DNA of 64,000 nt from Tistrella mobilis KA081020-065. GTDB taxonomy: Bacteria; Pseudomonadota; Alphaproteobacteria; Tistrellales; Tistrellaceae. The stretch's first letter is position 1; each line of letters opens with the position of its first letter. Where the stretch lies: positions 124,001 to 188,000 of the forward strand of contig NC_017956.1 of the NCBI RefSeq assembly GCF_000264455.2, given 5' to 3'. A program made the translations under genes and the position numbers. This document shows, piece by piece, positions 51,995 to 61,544 of this stretch. A model generated the notes under the pieces. It saw nothing but the letters and a program-made list of their open reading frames with translations. It did not search any database and had not been told where the DNA came from.

Positions 51995-52294
51995 CTATTC
52001 ATCCTCGTCGAAGCGGTTGCCGATCAGCGTCACCAGGGCATCCATGGCCTGGGGGGCGTCGGCGCCTGCGGCCTCGATATCGATGGTGCAGCCCGGGCTT
52101 GCGGCCAGCATCATCAGCCCCATGATCGACCGGCCGGACACGGTCTGGCCGCAGCGGGTGACCTCGATGTCGGCCGAGAAGCTGTCGGCCGTCTTGACGA
52201 ATTTCGCTGCCGCGCGTGCATGCAGGCCGCGGCGATTGATGATCTCGACGGTGCGCTTCAGGCGATCGCCGGAGGGCGCGGCGGACTGGTTCAT
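51995..52294 (-). CDS. ptsH: Phosphocarrier protein HPr (PTS-Ntr type)
   Basis: A 99-residue HPr with phosphorylatable His25 in RRGLHARAAAKF and the regulatory Ser about 56 in SGRSIMGLMMLAA. It passes phosphate from EI to EIIA proteins and is a likely target of the HprK encoded upstream. No sugar EIIB or EIIC gene is near, so a regulatory role is likely. The surrounding open frame extends far upstream but ATG 52294 is the family start; the EIIA gene ends 20 bases before it. Confidence 0.95.
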   Translation of the reverse strand: MNQSAAPSGDRLKRTVEIINRRGLHARAAAKFVKTADSFSADIEVTRCGQTVSGRSIMGLMMLAASPGCTIDIEAAGADAPQAMDALVTLIGNRFDEDE

Positions 52295-52314
52295 CGGGCG
52301 GGGGCTCCCTCGGA

Positions 52315-52737
52315 TCAGCGGCCGTCGCCGGCGAGCAGGGTGCTCGCGACGTTGATGTATTTGCGCCCGGCATCCTGGGCGCTGGCCACGGCCTTGGCGA
52401 GCGGCTCGGTCTCGCGCACGCTGGCGAGCTTGATCAGCATCGGCAGGTTCACGCCGGCGATCACCTCGACATGAGCCCGATCCAGGATTGAGATCGCGAG
52501 GTTGGACGGAGTGCCACCGAACATGTCTGTCAGAACGATCACGCCATCGCCGCCGTCGACGGCGGCCACCGCGTCGATGATGTCCTGGCGGCGCTTTTCC
52601 ATGTCGTCGTCGGGGCCGATGCAGATCGCCTTCATGGCCTTCTGAGGGCCGACGACATGTTCGGTTGCTGCCACGAATTCGTCGGCGAGCCGGCCGTGCG
52701 TCACCAGTACCAGACCGATCATCGGTTCCGTCGTCAC
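52315..52737 (-). CDS. PTS EIIA-mannose family component
   Basis: A 140-residue EIIA(Man)-like protein. The phospho-acceptor His14 lies in LVLVTHGRLADE, and VLTDMFGGTPSN and AGVNLPMLIKLA follow the fold. In alphaproteobacteria this stand-alone EIIA accompanies HPr and HprK and acts in regulation rather than transport. Known as ManX or PtsM in related organisms. Confidence 0.92.
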   Translation of the reverse strand: MTTEPMIGLVLVTHGRLADEFVAATEHVVGPQKAMKAICIGPDDDMEKRRQDIIDAVAAVDGGDGVIVLTDMFGGTPSNLAISILDRAHVEVIAGVNLPMLIKLASVRETEPLAKAVASAQDAGRKYINVASTLLAGDGR

Positions 52738-52837
52738 CTTGTTGTGGAGGCACCGGCACCGCCCGCCATCGTGGCCGCGCGCCGGGGCCCCTCAGTTCAG
52801 GGGCAGCCACCTGCCGGCGAAGGCGCGCAGTGCCGCC

Positions 52838-53782
52838 TCAGACCGGTTTCGCAGCCGGGGATCCCGTTCGCGCCAGATCCGCGTCGGGCATGTCGCGATG
52901 GCGTACTGTAACCCGCCACCCGTCCTGCCTCAATTCCTCTGCGAGACGTTCGGTGACGAAGACAGAGCGGTGTTTGCCACCGGTGCAGCCCACCGCCACC
53001 GTCAGATAGGATTTTCCCTCGCGGGCATAGGCCGGCAGCAGCAGGCGGATGAGGTCCAGCATCCGGTCGAAGAAGGGGGTGAACAGCGGATCGGCCGCGA
53101 CATGGGCGCCTACCGCCGGATCCTGACCGGTGAGCGGCCGGAGCAGCGGATCGTAATGCGGATTGGCCAGGAAGCGCACGTCGAAGACCAGATCGGCATC
53201 GCGCGGCAGGCCGTTGCGGAAACCGAAGGAGGTGACCGAGAGCTGCAGCCCCGGAGAGCCGCCGAAGGCGAACAGCTCGGACGCCTTGCGCCTGAGGTCG
53301 GTCAGGCTGAACTCGCTGGTGTCGAGCACCACATCGGCGCGGTCGCGCAAGGGGGCGATCAGCGCCCGCTCGTCGCGGATGCCGTCTTCGACCGGGCGAT
53401 CGGTTGCGCTGGCGAGCGGATGCCGGCGCCTGGTCTCGGTGTAGCGGCGGTAGAGCACCTCGTCGTCGCAGTCCAGAAAGACGACCGTGGCGGCAAGCCC
53501 GGGCAGAGCGGCGACCTGGCTCAGCGCCTGATCGACCGCGGCGGCATCGAAGCCGCGGGTACGCACGTCCACGCCCACCGCCAGCGCCTCGCCTGGCGCC
53601 ATGGCTTCGACCGCAGGCGCCATCAGCCGGACGGGCATATTGTCGATCGTCTCGTAGCCCAGATCCTCCAGTGCCTTCAGCAGCGAGGTCCGGCCGGCGC
53701 CGGACAGGCCTGTGATCACCAGCAGGCGGGCAGGGCCGTTCGCATCGGGTCGGGCTGCAGCGGACCGGGGGATCGGTGTCAT
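52838..53782 (-). CDS. rapZ: RapZ/YvcJ-family nucleotide-binding protein
   Basis: A 314-residue P-loop protein (Walker A GLSGAGRT about 25-32, Walker B-like VVFLDCDDEVLYRRY) with the C-terminal RapZ domain (VAVGCTGGKHRSVF). In Escherichia coli RapZ guides RNase E to small RNAs controlling amino-sugar synthesis; in other bacteria its role is less clear. It starts within the hprK stop (ATGA), so they are coupled. Confidence 0.93.
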   Translation of the reverse strand: MTPIPRSAAARPDANGPARLLVITGLSGAGRTSLLKALEDLGYETIDNMPVRLMAPAVEAMAPGEALAVGVDVRTRGFDAAAVDQALSQVAALPGLAATVVFLDCDDEVLYRRYTETRRRHPLASATDRPVEDGIRDERALIAPLRDRADVVLDTSEFSLTDLRRKASELFAFGGSPGLQLSVTSFGFRNGLPRDADLVFDVRFLANPHYDPLLRPLTGQDPAVGAHVAADPLFTPFFDRMLDLIRLLLPAYAREGKSYLTVAVGCTGGKHRSVFVTERLAEELRQDGWRVTVRHRDMPDADLARTGSPAAKPV

Positions 53783-54240
53783 GTATGCCTCTGAAGCGGA
53801 TCGAGCACGGCAGCCAGGGCGGCGCGCAACTTGGCCGGCGCCGAGGCCTCCACCGCCACCAGATCGATCACCGGGACGGCGGCGCCGGCAAGCATGACGG
53901 CATGGGGCATGGGCAGGCGCTCAATCCTGTGCCCCGGCGGATGGAGCCGGACCGCCAGACGCACCGGGACGGGTGCCGACATATCGCTGCGCAGGATGCC
54001 GACCCCGCGTACCTCGATCAAGCCGCAAAGCGCCGCAGGGGCAGAGGCGACAGGCCATGGTGCATCCGGTGTTCCTGCCGCCTGCAGCACCACGCGGTCG
54101 TCGGCGACCAGCCGGGCGCCGGCATCGATCAGTCGCAGGGCCAGATCGGATTTGCCCACGCCGCTCGGCCCGGTCAGCAGGACGCCGGCCGGGCCGATGC
54201 AGATGCAGGTGGCGTGAATGGTCTGCGGGTCCGTCGCCAT
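53779..54240 (-). CDS. hprK: HPr kinase/phosphorylase, short alphaproteobacterial form
   Basis: A 153-residue protein corresponding only to the C-terminal catalytic half of Gram-positive HprK. The P-loop is GPSGVGKS (about 24-31), ADDRVVL holds the acidic residue, and EVRGVGIL the signature. It should phosphorylate HPr on serine. The missing N-terminal domain is normal in alphaproteobacteria. The frame upstream of 54240 is unsupported. It overlaps rapZ by 4 bases. Confidence 0.9.
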   Translation of the reverse strand: MATDPQTIHATCICIGPAGVLLTGPSGVGKSDLALRLIDAGARLVADDRVVLQAAGTPDAPWPVASAPAALCGLIEVRGVGILRSDMSAPVPVRLAVRLHPPGHRIERLPMPHAVMLAGAAVPVIDLVAVEASAPAKLRAALAAVLDPLQRHT

Positions 54241-54295
54241 GGCAAGGTTGCGCCCCTCGGTCCGGTCGCGCGCGCGGCCCGTGTTCAGGCGGCGT

Positions 54296-54760
54296 TCAGG
54301 CGGCCTTGCTCGATGCGTCGTCGGTGAGCAGTGCGTAGAGCGCTTCGGCCGTGTCGGAGCCGCGAAGCTTGTCGCAGACCCGTTCATCCCGCAGCAGCCG
54401 CGACACCCGCGCCAGTGCCTTCAGATGGTCCGCCCCGGCAGATTCCGGGGCCAGCAGCAGGAAGATCAGATCGACCGGCTGGTCGTCCACGGCGTCGAAA
54501 TCGATCGGGCGCTCCAGGCGGGCGAACAGGCCCTGGACCCGGTCCAACCCGCCCAGCCGGCCATGGGGAATGGCGACGCCGTTGCCGACGCCGGTGGTCC
54601 CCAGGCGCTCGCGCTCGAGCAGCGTCTCGAAGATGGTGCGTTCGTCGATGCCTGTCAGATCGGCCGCCCGTTGCGACAGATCCTGAAGAACCTGCTTCTT
54701 GCTGCTGGACTTCAGGGATGCAAAGACCCCCTCCGGGCGCAGCAGATCCGCGATCTCCAT
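54296..54760 (-). CDS. ptsN: PTS nitrogen-regulatory EIIA (PtsN)
   Basis: EIIA(Ntr), 154 residues, with active-site His66 in NGVAIPHGRLGG and the LIFLLLAPESAGADHLKALA region. Regulates potassium and nitrogen responses in its phosphorylated or unphosphorylated state. The gene lies between hpf and hprK in the rpoN block. ATG 54760 gives the conserved MEIADLLRPEGV start. The preceding hairpin ends only about 25 bases before it. Confidence 0.94.
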   Translation of the reverse strand: MEIADLLRPEGVFASLKSSSKKQVLQDLSQRAADLTGIDERTIFETLLERERLGTTGVGNGVAIPHGRLGGLDRVQGLFARLERPIDFDAVDDQPVDLIFLLLAPESAGADHLKALARVSRLLRDERVCDKLRGSDTAEALYALLTDDASSKAA

Positions 54761-54783
54761 GACGATCGAAACCTCTTGTGGGA

Positions 54784-54812
54784 AAGCCGGGGCGCCCGTG
54801 CGGCCCCGGCTT
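54784..54812 (-). terminator. Hairpin between hpf and ptsN
   Basis: AAGCCGGGG (54784-54792) pairs with CCCCGGCTT (54804-54812), loop 11 bases; on the minus strand TTT follows. It may reduce read-through from hpf into ptsN. Confidence 0.55.
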
Positions 54813-54926
54813 ACACGTCGGATGGCCCCTCCGGGACCGGGAGCGGCGATCCGGTGGTCGCCGGGCCGGATGCCGCGACCGGCCCGGTACCGACGTTCCG
54901 GCGTCTCCGCCGTTCGACGTCGACCC

Positions 54927-55526
54927 TCAGGCCGGCTGGCGCGGATCGACCCAGCCGATATTCCCGTCCTCGCGACGGTAGACCAGATTGAGCCCGCCAT
55001 GTGCCTTGTTGCGGAACAGCAGCGCAGCCTGATCTGCCAGGTCCATGCGCATCACCGCCTCTCCCACGGTCAGGGACAGGATGGCGGTGTCGGTTTCCGC
55101 AATCACCACCGGGTGGCCGTCGGCCACGTCCTCACGCTCGACCGTCTCGTCCTCCTCGGCGGCGAGAACGTAGGCGCGGGCCGGGATGGATGCAAATGAA
55201 TTCTGTGCAGCATCGGCCCGCGCGTCAGTGCGGTGATGATCCCGCAGGCGCCGCTTGTAGCGCCGAAGCTGCTTTTCTGCGCGGGAGAGCGCCTGATCGA
55301 AGGCGACATAGATCTCGTCGGAGGCGCCGCTGGCCTTCATCATGACGCCGCGGCGGGCGTGGACCGAAATATCGCAGCGGAACAGATGAGCATCGCGGCC
55401 AAAGGCGACATGGGCGTCGATGGCGTCGTCGAAATACTTGCTGACGCCGCGGTCCAGTTCCTCGGAGACGTGGTCGCGCAGGGCGTCGCCGACGTCGATC
55501 TGCTTGCCCGTAACGGTAAGCTGCAT
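54927..55526 (-). CDS. hpf: Long-form ribosome hibernation factor HPF
   Basis: A 199-residue long HPF. The N-terminal S30AE domain (about 1-105; LTVTGKQIDVGDALRDHV and RRYKRRLRDHH) binds the 30S decoding site. A linker follows, then a C-terminal dimerisation domain with MRMDLADQAALLFRNK and GGLNLVYRREDGNIGWVDP. It mediates 100S ribosome dimers in stationary phase. Located directly downstream of rpoN as usual; its 168-base upstream gap probably holds a promoter. Confidence 0.93.
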   Translation of the reverse strand: MQLTVTGKQIDVGDALRDHVSEELDRGVSKYFDDAIDAHVAFGRDAHLFRCDISVHARRGVMMKASGASDEIYVAFDQALSRAEKQLRRYKRRLRDHHRTDARADAAQNSFASIPARAYVLAAEEDETVEREDVADGHPVVIAETDTAILSLTVGEAVMRMDLADQAALLFRNKAHGGLNLVYRREDGNIGWVDPRQPA

Positions 55527-55694
55527 GTTCCCTCGCCTGTCGCTTGTCCGCATCCGGCGTCTGCGATGGGGGCAGAGCGTGACAGACTGCCACGCGCCCT
55601 GCACCGGCGCATTGCCGGGGGCGGATCGTTGACGGGGCCGTCGGGCCGGCCGGCCTCCCTTCCGGCAGGTCCGCAGTGGGGTCCGATTCCAGTA

Positions 55695-57269
55695 TCAGCG
55701 CCTGGCCATCTTGGCCCGGCGGCGCTGGACCGAGGATCCGATCCCCATCCCCTCCCGATACTTTGCGACAGTTCGGCGCGCGATGTCGATGCCATCCGCA
55801 GCCAGCAGCTCGACCAGCTTGTCGTCGGACAGAATCGCATCGGCGCTCTCGCCGTCGATCAGTTCCTTGATCCGATGCCTCACCGCCTCGGCCGAGACCG
55901 ATCCGGAGCCGTCGGCGGTGGCGATCGCGGCGGTGAAGAAGAACTTGAGTTCGAACAGGCCCCGGGGCGTGGCCATGTACTTGTTGGCAGTGACCCGGCT
56001 GACCGTGCTTTCATGCATGCCGATCGCATCGGCGATGTCGCGCAGGGTCAGCGGCCGCAGATGGCGGATGCCATGGGCGAAGAAGCCGTCCTGCTGGCGT
56101 ACCAGCTCGCTGCCCACCTTCAGGATCGTGCGGGCGCGCTGGTCCAGCGCCTTCACCAGCCAGCTTGCGGTCTGCATCCGCTCGGAAATGTATTCGCGCT
56201 CCGCCTTGGACTTCGCCTGGGCCGTGATGGTGGTTGCATAGGCATGATCCACCAGAACCCGGGGCAGGGTCTCGGGGTTGAGCTCGATCTGCCAGCCACC
56301 ATCGGGGCGGGGGCGGAGCAGGATGTCGGGCACCACGGTCTGCAGCGGGTCCGCGCTGAAGCGCAGGCCGGGGCGCGGATCCAGGGCGCGCAGCTCGCGG
56401 ATCATGTCGTCGAGGTCTTCATCGTCGACCCCGGTCACCCGCTTCAGCCGGGTCCGGTCGCCCTGGGCCAGCAGGTCCAGATTGGCGAGCAATGCCTGCA
56501 TGGCCGGATCCAGGCGATCACGCTCAGCCAGCTGCAGGCCAAGACATTCGGCCAGATCCCGGGCGAAGACGCCGGTCGGGTCCAGCCCCTTCAGCCTGGT
56601 CAGCACCGCCTCGACGCGTGTGGTGTCGATCCCGATCAGCTGGGCCGCCTCGACCGGGGTCATGGTCAGATAGCCGTTCTCGTCCAGCAGGCCGGCGAGC
56701 ACGGTCGCGATCGCCCGCTCCATCCCCTCCGGGATCTCGACCGCGATCTGTTCCTCAAGATGGCGGGCAAGGGTGGTGGCCTCGCTGGTGCGGGCTTCGA
56801 AGCCCTCGTCGTCGCCATCGAAATTCATGTCGCCGCCGCGGCCGACCGGCCCGCCGGCATCGAAGCCGAGGCCCGGATCCAGGTCCATCTCGCGCTGTGC
56901 AGGGGTTTCCTGGGATGGTGCCGGGCCGTCGCTCTCGAACATGCCGGCGATATCGGTGTCGAGGGGGGCGTGCTCTGAATCCGGCATGACGCCGCTGCCG
57001 ACCAGTTCGGTCAGCTCGGTGCGGGCTCCCGGTTCGAAAGCGGGGTCCTGGCCCCGCGGATCGTCGCCGGCGTCGCCGGTCGCGAGGGCCGTCAGCGGTT
57101 CGTCGCGCTCTTCGGCACGGACCAGCAACGGGTTCTGCAGCAGCTCTTCGTCCACGAAGGCGCCGAGTTCGATATTGTTCAGCTGCAGCAGCTTGATGGC
57201 CTGCTGCAGCTGGGGCGTCATGACCAGCGCCTGGGAGAGCTTGATGTCCAGTCTCTGGCTGAGCGCCAT
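55695..57269 (-). CDS. rpoN: RNA polymerase sigma-54 factor
   Basis: Sigma-54, 524 residues. The N-terminal glutamine/leucine-rich activator region (SQALVMTPQLQQAIKLLQL, about 12-30) is followed by an acidic region, the core-binding domain and the HTH with GMHESTVSRVTANKY. The RpoN box ARRTVAKYRE (about 498-507) lies near the C-terminus. lptB lies 10 bases upstream on the same strand, hpf downstream. It drives nitrogen and other enhancer-dependent promoters. Confidence 0.96.
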   Translation of the reverse strand: MALSQRLDIKLSQALVMTPQLQQAIKLLQLNNIELGAFVDEELLQNPLLVRAEERDEPLTALATGDAGDDPRGQDPAFEPGARTELTELVGSGVMPDSEHAPLDTDIAGMFESDGPAPSQETPAQREMDLDPGLGFDAGGPVGRGGDMNFDGDDEGFEARTSEATTLARHLEEQIAVEIPEGMERAIATVLAGLLDENGYLTMTPVEAAQLIGIDTTRVEAVLTRLKGLDPTGVFARDLAECLGLQLAERDRLDPAMQALLANLDLLAQGDRTRLKRVTGVDDEDLDDMIRELRALDPRPGLRFSADPLQTVVPDILLRPRPDGGWQIELNPETLPRVLVDHAYATTITAQAKSKAEREYISERMQTASWLVKALDQRARTILKVGSELVRQQDGFFAHGIRHLRPLTLRDIADAIGMHESTVSRVTANKYMATPRGLFELKFFFTAAIATADGSGSVSAEAVRHRIKELIDGESADAILSDDKLVELLAADGIDIARRTVAKYREGMGIGSSVQRRRAKMARR

Positions 57270-57279
57270 GCGCGGGCTC

Positions 57280-58134
57280 CTAGAGGCTGAACCGGTCGCC
57301 GAGATAGACGCGGCGCACGTCGTCGTTGGCGACGATGTCTTCGGGGGCGCCCTCCATCAGCACGGTGCCGTCGTGCAGGATGTAGGCGCGATCGATGATG
57401 TCGAGCGTTTCACGGACATTGTGGTCGGTGATCAGTACGCCGATGCCGCGATGCTTCAGATGCGAGACCAGATCGCGGATATCGGCCACCGCGATCGGAT
57501 CGATGCCCGCCAGCGGCTCGTCGAGCAGCACGAAAGCCGGGCTGGTCGCCAGCGCGCGCGCAATCTCCACCCGCCGCCGCTCACCGCCCGAGAGTGCAAT
57601 GGCGGGCGTGCGGCGCAGATGGCTGATCGAGAACTCGGCCAGCAGTTCGTCCAGCATGGTCTCGCGCTTGTCGCGCACGGGCTCGGCCACTTCCAGGGTC
57701 GCGCGGATGTTGTCTTCCACCGTCAGCCCGCGGAAAATCGAGGCTTCCTGCGGCAGATAGCCGATGCCCAGGCGCGCACGCCGGTACATCGGCAGGGTGG
57801 TCACGTCGTCGCCGTCGAGCAGGATCCGGCCGTAATCGGCCGAGATCAGCCCGGTGATGATGTAGAAGCAGGTAGTCTTGCCGGCACCGTTCGGGCCAAG
57901 CAGCCCCACCGCTTCCCCGCGGGCGACGTTGAGCGACACGTCGCGCAGCACGGGGCGCTTGCGGTAGTGCTTGCCCAGCGACTGGGCGACCAGCCCCGCC
58001 GGCACATCGCCGCCCGCATCCGCGCGCTCGGGCGCGTCGGCGGCAAGCCTGCCGGGTATGTCCTGATGGCCAGAGGTCAAGGGCTCGGTGTTCCTCGTCG
58101 ATGATGCGGCCCTGTCGGCGGGCCGCCGCGTCAC
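57280..58134 (-). CDS. lptB: Lipopolysaccharide export ATPase LptB
   Basis: ATPase of the LptB2FGC complex that extracts lipopolysaccharide from the inner membrane. Walker A GPNGAGKT (about 79-86), signature [14 protein letters not shown], Walker [14 protein letters not shown]. Family members are about 240 residues; here a roughly 45-residue unstructured N-terminal extension precedes the domain, so a downstream start is possible. It sits between lptA and rpoN. Confidence 0.94.
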   Translation of the reverse strand: MTRRPADRAASSTRNTEPLTSGHQDIPGRLAADAPERADAGGDVPAGLVAQSLGKHYRKRPVLRDVSLNVARGEAVGLLGPNGAGKTTCFYIITGLISADYGRILLDGDDVTTLPMYRRARLGIGYLPQEASIFRGLTVEDNIRATLEVAEPVRDKRETMLDELLAEFSISHLRRTPAIALSGGERRRVEIARALATSPAFVLLDEPLAGIDPIAVADIRDLVSHLKHRGIGVLITDHNVRETLDIIDRAYILHDGTVLMEGAPEDIVANDDVRRVYLGDRFSL

Positions 58135-58147
58135 GTCTTGTCGGTCA

Positions 58148-58789
58148 TCACTTCTTTTCAGGCACGAACAGGCCGCGCACCGGGCCCTTGCGACCGCTTT
58201 CCAGCGTGCTGCGGCCCTTGTTCAGGTCGAGCACCAGCCGCTCGCCTTCAAGCTGGCTGCGGCCCTGGGTGAGCTTTACCGCGCCGGTCAGCGTGATCAT
58301 GCCCTTGTTGACATCATAGACGCCGACATCGCCGCGGGCGCTCTCATTCGGGGTGATGATCTGCACATGGCCGTCGGCCTCGATCTTCGAGATCTCGCCG
58401 GCGGCATCGGCAAGACCGCCGCCCTGCTGCCCTTCACCCTGCTGCCCCTCACTCTGGCCCGCCTCCGGCGGGGCCTGCTTCGCACCCTTCGCGCCGGGCT
58501 GGGCGACATGGACCTTCAGTGTGTCGGCATAAAGGGTCATGGTGCCCTGAACCGCCTTCACCTCGCCGCGAAACGTCGCCACCCGCTCGACATCCGCCCA
58601 TTCGAGCGAGTCCTGGGCGGTGATTTCGATCGGCTGCGAGGTGTCGATGCTGGAGGTGCGGATGGCGCTCTGCGCCGCAGCCGGCACGGGGGCGAGCACC
58701 GGGATCACGGCGGCCGCCGATCCAAGGGCCGTCACCAGCAGGGCGAGGGCCGCACCGTGACGGCGGCCCGTGGAAAGGCTGAAGGGCAT
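58148..58789 (-). CDS. lptA: Lipopolysaccharide transport periplasmic protein LptA
   Basis: A 213-residue OstA/LptA beta-jellyroll protein bridging inner and outer membranes. Signal peptide about 1-41 (ending AAAQS), then paired strands such as [20 protein letters not shown] and [18 protein letters not shown] Gln/Gly-rich insert (about 122-137) interrupts the domain. ATG 58789 has AGGAG 5 bases upstream; ATG 58807 overlapping lptC (ATGA) is an alternative. Confidence 0.9.
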   Translation of the reverse strand: MPFSLSTGRRHGAALALLVTALGSAAAVIPVLAPVPAAAQSAIRTSSIDTSQPIEITAQDSLEWADVERVATFRGEVKAVQGTMTLYADTLKVHVAQPGAKGAKQAPPEAGQSEGQQGEGQQGGGLADAAGEISKIEADGHVQIITPNESARGDVGVYDVNKGMITLTGAVKLTQGRSQLEGERLVLDLNKGRSTLESGRKGPVRGLFVPEKK

Positions 58790-58803
58790 GCGCGCTCCTG
58801 ACG

Positions 58804-59529
58804 TCATCTCTCAACACCCGGATAGCCCGTCACGCGGACAGGGCCATCGAAGGTGATGGTGTCATTTTCCCGCCGGGCGGTGAAGCCGGCGGCGTCGATG
58901 CTTCCCACCGGGCCATGCGCCACCACCGGGCTGTCGCTCCGGATGGTTCCGCTGCCCAGCTCGGCGTCCACCCGTTGGGTCGACATGGCGTAGCCTGTCT
59001 CGGCGATCACCTCGACATCGCCCTCGAGCTTCAGCCGTTCGGCATCACGATCGAAGGCGCCCGTCTTGGCCCGGATGGCGAGCCAGGTTCCGTCCGAGGC
59101 GGTCATGTCGGCGCGGATGGTCTTGAGCGTGATCTGCGAACTGTCGACCGACGGCTGGGTCGCCTCGTCGGCTTCCACCCGGAATGGCCGGCCGTCCGCA
59201 TCCACACCCGTAAATCTGGGTTCCAGCATCCGGAGCGCATCCACATCGTCCCGGACGATCTTCGAATATCCTATACGGGCATCGCCGCCGATGCCCGACA
59301 ATTGCGACCACACGAGCACCAGCACGATCAGCCCGGCGCCGACCGCGGGCAGCAGGATCCGCGCCAGCCGTACGAACCGGCTGTAGCGGCTGCGCCGGCG
59401 CGGGGCCCGGGGGCCCGTCGGCAAGGGGGGCATTCTGGGCGTCTCGGCCATGGTCGGCTCGTCTTGCTCCGGGCGGGACAGGCTGGGGAGAGGAGGGCGA
59501 GATAAGGGCTGGGGCGCCGTTCGGTCCAT
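58804..59529 (-). CDS. lptC: Lipopolysaccharide export protein LptC
   Basis: Single-pass inner-membrane protein receiving LPS from LptB2FG and handing it to LptA. 241 residues: a proline-rich cytoplasmic N-terminus, a transmembrane helix (about 57-76) and the periplasmic LptC fold (MLEPRFTGVDADGRPFRVEADEA). The N-terminal extension is longer than in enterobacteria; an internal ATG at 59451 is possible. It follows kdsD by 8 bases. Confidence 0.88.
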   Translation of the reverse strand: MDRTAPQPLSRPPLPSLSRPEQDEPTMAETPRMPPLPTGPRAPRRRSRYSRFVRLARILLPAVGAGLIVLVLVWSQLSGIGGDARIGYSKIVRDDVDALRMLEPRFTGVDADGRPFRVEADEATQPSVDSSQITLKTIRADMTASDGTWLAIRAKTGAFDRDAERLKLEGDVEVIAETGYAMSTQRVDAELGSGTIRSDSPVVAHGPVGSIDAAGFTARRENDTITFDGPVRVTGYPGVER

Positions 59530-59537
59530 ACCGACCT

Positions 59538-60530
59538 TCAGGCCACGCCGGCCCTCAGGCAGTCGTGGACGTGGAGGATACCCACGGGCCGGCCGTCGTC
59601 ATCCACCGCAAACAGGGCGGTGATCTTGTAGGCATTCATGATCGCCAGCGCCTCGGCGGCCAGGGCGCGGGCGCGGATGGTCTTGGGCGCGGCCGTCATC
59701 ACCTCCGACACCTTGCGGGCGGCGAGATCGGGGCCCATGTGGCGGCGCAGGTCGCCGTCGGTCACGATGCCGGCAAGCCGGCCGGCATCATCCGTCACGC
59801 CGACGCAGCCGAAGCTTCTGGCGCTGATTTCGATCAGCGCCTCGGCCATCGGGCGGTCCGGGGTGATCAGCGGCAGGTCCTGGGGGCCGTGCATGATGTC
59901 GGCCACCTTCACCAGCCGCGCACCCAGCTTGCCGCCCGGGTGGAAGACGCGGAAATCCTCGGCGGTGAAGCCGCGCCGGTCGAGCAGCGCCATCGCGATC
60001 GCATCCCCCAGCGCCAGCGTCATGGTGGTGGAGGTGGTGGGGGCAAGCTGCAGCGGGCAGGCCTCCGGTGCCGGCGGCAGGATCAGCGCCACATCGGCGG
60101 CCTCGGCCAGCGGGCTGGCGCTGCGGGCGGTGATGCCCACCAGCGGGATGCCGAAGCGCCGGCTATGGGCCAGAATATCCGACAGCTCCGGCGTCGCCCC
60201 GGAATTGGACAGGGCCAGAATGGCATCCTGGCGGGTGATCATGCCGAGGTCGCCATGGCTCGCCTCGGCCGGGTGCACGAACTGGGCGGGTGTGCCGGTG
60301 GAGGCGAGCGTGGCGGCGATCTTGGCGCCGACATGGCCGCTCTTGCCCATGCCGGTGACGATCACCCGGCCTTTCGTGGCGTAAAGCAGGTTCACCGCGC
60401 GCGCGAAATCGGGCCCCAGCCCGGCGCGCAGGGCTTCGAGCCCGGCGATCTCGAGCGCGAGCGCCTGTTCGGCCGCGGCAAGGGCGCGGCCGTCATCGGC
60501 GGCGGTGTGGGGGGCGGTCTCGGCGGTCAT
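59538..60530 (-). CDS. kdsD: Arabinose-5-phosphate isomerase
   Basis: Makes D-arabinose 5-phosphate for KDO, the inner sugar of lipopolysaccharide. The 330 residues have a SIS domain (VIVTGMGKSGHVGAKIA and FVHPAEASHGDLGMI, about 54-105), LALSNSGATPE, and a pair of CBS domains (about 205-330). Upstream of lptC, consistent with a KDO/LPS export operon. ATG 60530 is preferred; the frame continues upstream without support. Confidence 0.94.
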   Translation of the reverse strand: MTAETAPHTAADDGRALAAAEQALALEIAGLEALRAGLGPDFARAVNLLYATKGRVIVTGMGKSGHVGAKIAATLASTGTPAQFVHPAEASHGDLGMITRQDAILALSNSGATPELSDILAHSRRFGIPLVGITARSASPLAEAADVALILPPAPEACPLQLAPTTSTTMTLALGDAIAMALLDRRGFTAEDFRVFHPGGKLGARLVKVADIMHGPQDLPLITPDRPMAEALIEISARSFGCVGVTDDAGRLAGIVTDGDLRRHMGPDLAARKVSEVMTAAPKTIRARALAAEALAIMNAYKITALFAVDDDGRPVGILHVHDCLRAGVA

Positions 60531-60676
60531 CGGCACGGTGTCCCGTGGTCGTGTGCGGGGGGCATGTGCGGCAGAGGGCGGCACATGCGGATCAATATGG
60601 TTGGCCCGCCTGCCGCGTGAAAGGGCAGTCGCGGCCGCATGTTCCGCCGGGCGGAATGAGCGGCGGGCCTGGCCGG

Positions 60677-61288
60677 TCAATGGGCGAAGATGTCGGGCTC
60701 TTCCCAGCCCAGCAGATCCAGCCGGGCGCGGGCCGGCAGGAAATCGAAGCAGGCGCGGGCCAGATCGGTGCGGCCCTCGCGCGCGAGCATTTCGTCGAGC
60801 ACGCGCTTCACCGCGTGCAGATGCAGCACATCGCCGGCGGCATAGCTCTGCTGTTCGGGGGTCAGCTGATCCGCGCCCCAGTCGGACGATTGCTGCTGCT
60901 TGGAGATCTCGACGCCGATCGTCTCGCGCAGCAGGTCGCGCAGGCCGTGCCGGTCGGTATAGGTCCGGATCAGCTTGGATGCGATCTTGGTGCAGTAGAC
61001 CGGCCGGCAGTCGATGCCGAGCCGTTCATGCAGCACCGCCAGATCGAACCGGGCGAAGTGGAAGATCTTGAGAACGTCCGGATCTTCCAGCAGGGCGGCC
61101 AGCCGCGGCGCCGTGGTCTGGCCGCGGGCGATGCGCACCAGATGGGCGTCGCCGTCGCCGGTTGAAATCTGCACCAGGCACAGCCGGTCCCGATGCGGCT
61201 TCAGCCCCATGGTTTCGGTGTCGATGGCGATCGATGCCGGCCGACCGAAATCCTCGGGCAGGTCGCCTTCGTACAGGTGAATGGTCAT
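60677..61288 (-). CDS. rnd: Ribonuclease D-like 3'-5' exonuclease, short form
   Basis: A 203-residue DEDDy exonuclease: exo I AIDTETMGL (about 21-29), exo II KIFHFARFDLAVL and exo III SYAAGDVLHLH. RNase D of enterobacteria is about 375 residues with two HRDC domains; these are missing here, as is usual for this alphaproteobacterial family. It should trim tRNA or other small RNA 3' ends. It heads the kdsD-lpt-rpoN block, with a 146-base gap to kdsD. Confidence 0.9.
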   Translation of the reverse strand: MTIHLYEGDLPEDFGRPASIAIDTETMGLKPHRDRLCLVQISTGDGDAHLVRIARGQTTAPRLAALLEDPDVLKIFHFARFDLAVLHERLGIDCRPVYCTKIASKLIRTYTDRHGLRDLLRETIGVEISKQQQSSDWGADQLTPEQQSYAAGDVLHLHAVKRVLDEMLAREGRTDLARACFDFLPARARLDLLGWEEPDIFAH

Positions 61289-61544
61289 CCGGCCGCGCCT
61301 CCGCTGTCGTCACGGCAGACCCACTGCCTGCCGAGGCAAGGTTTTAGCGCAAGCCGATCCCCCCCGCCAAGTGGGGATGGCCGCTGCCGGACGTCATCCG
61401 ATCGTCATCAAGCCGCGGCCGGATCATGACTTTCCGTCGCATCGGGCGGCTCCGGCGTTGCGTCGCGGCACCCGCCGGATTATGTGTAGCCCCAGGTTTG
61501 CGCGACCGGCGGTGCCGGACCAGGAGAGGGAGACTTTGATCGCC

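Noticed and set aside
55527-55694. Sigma-54 (-24/-12) promoter before hpf
   Set aside because: A TGGCAG occurs, but the downstream GC is 11 rather than 10 bases away and the TTGC element is missing.
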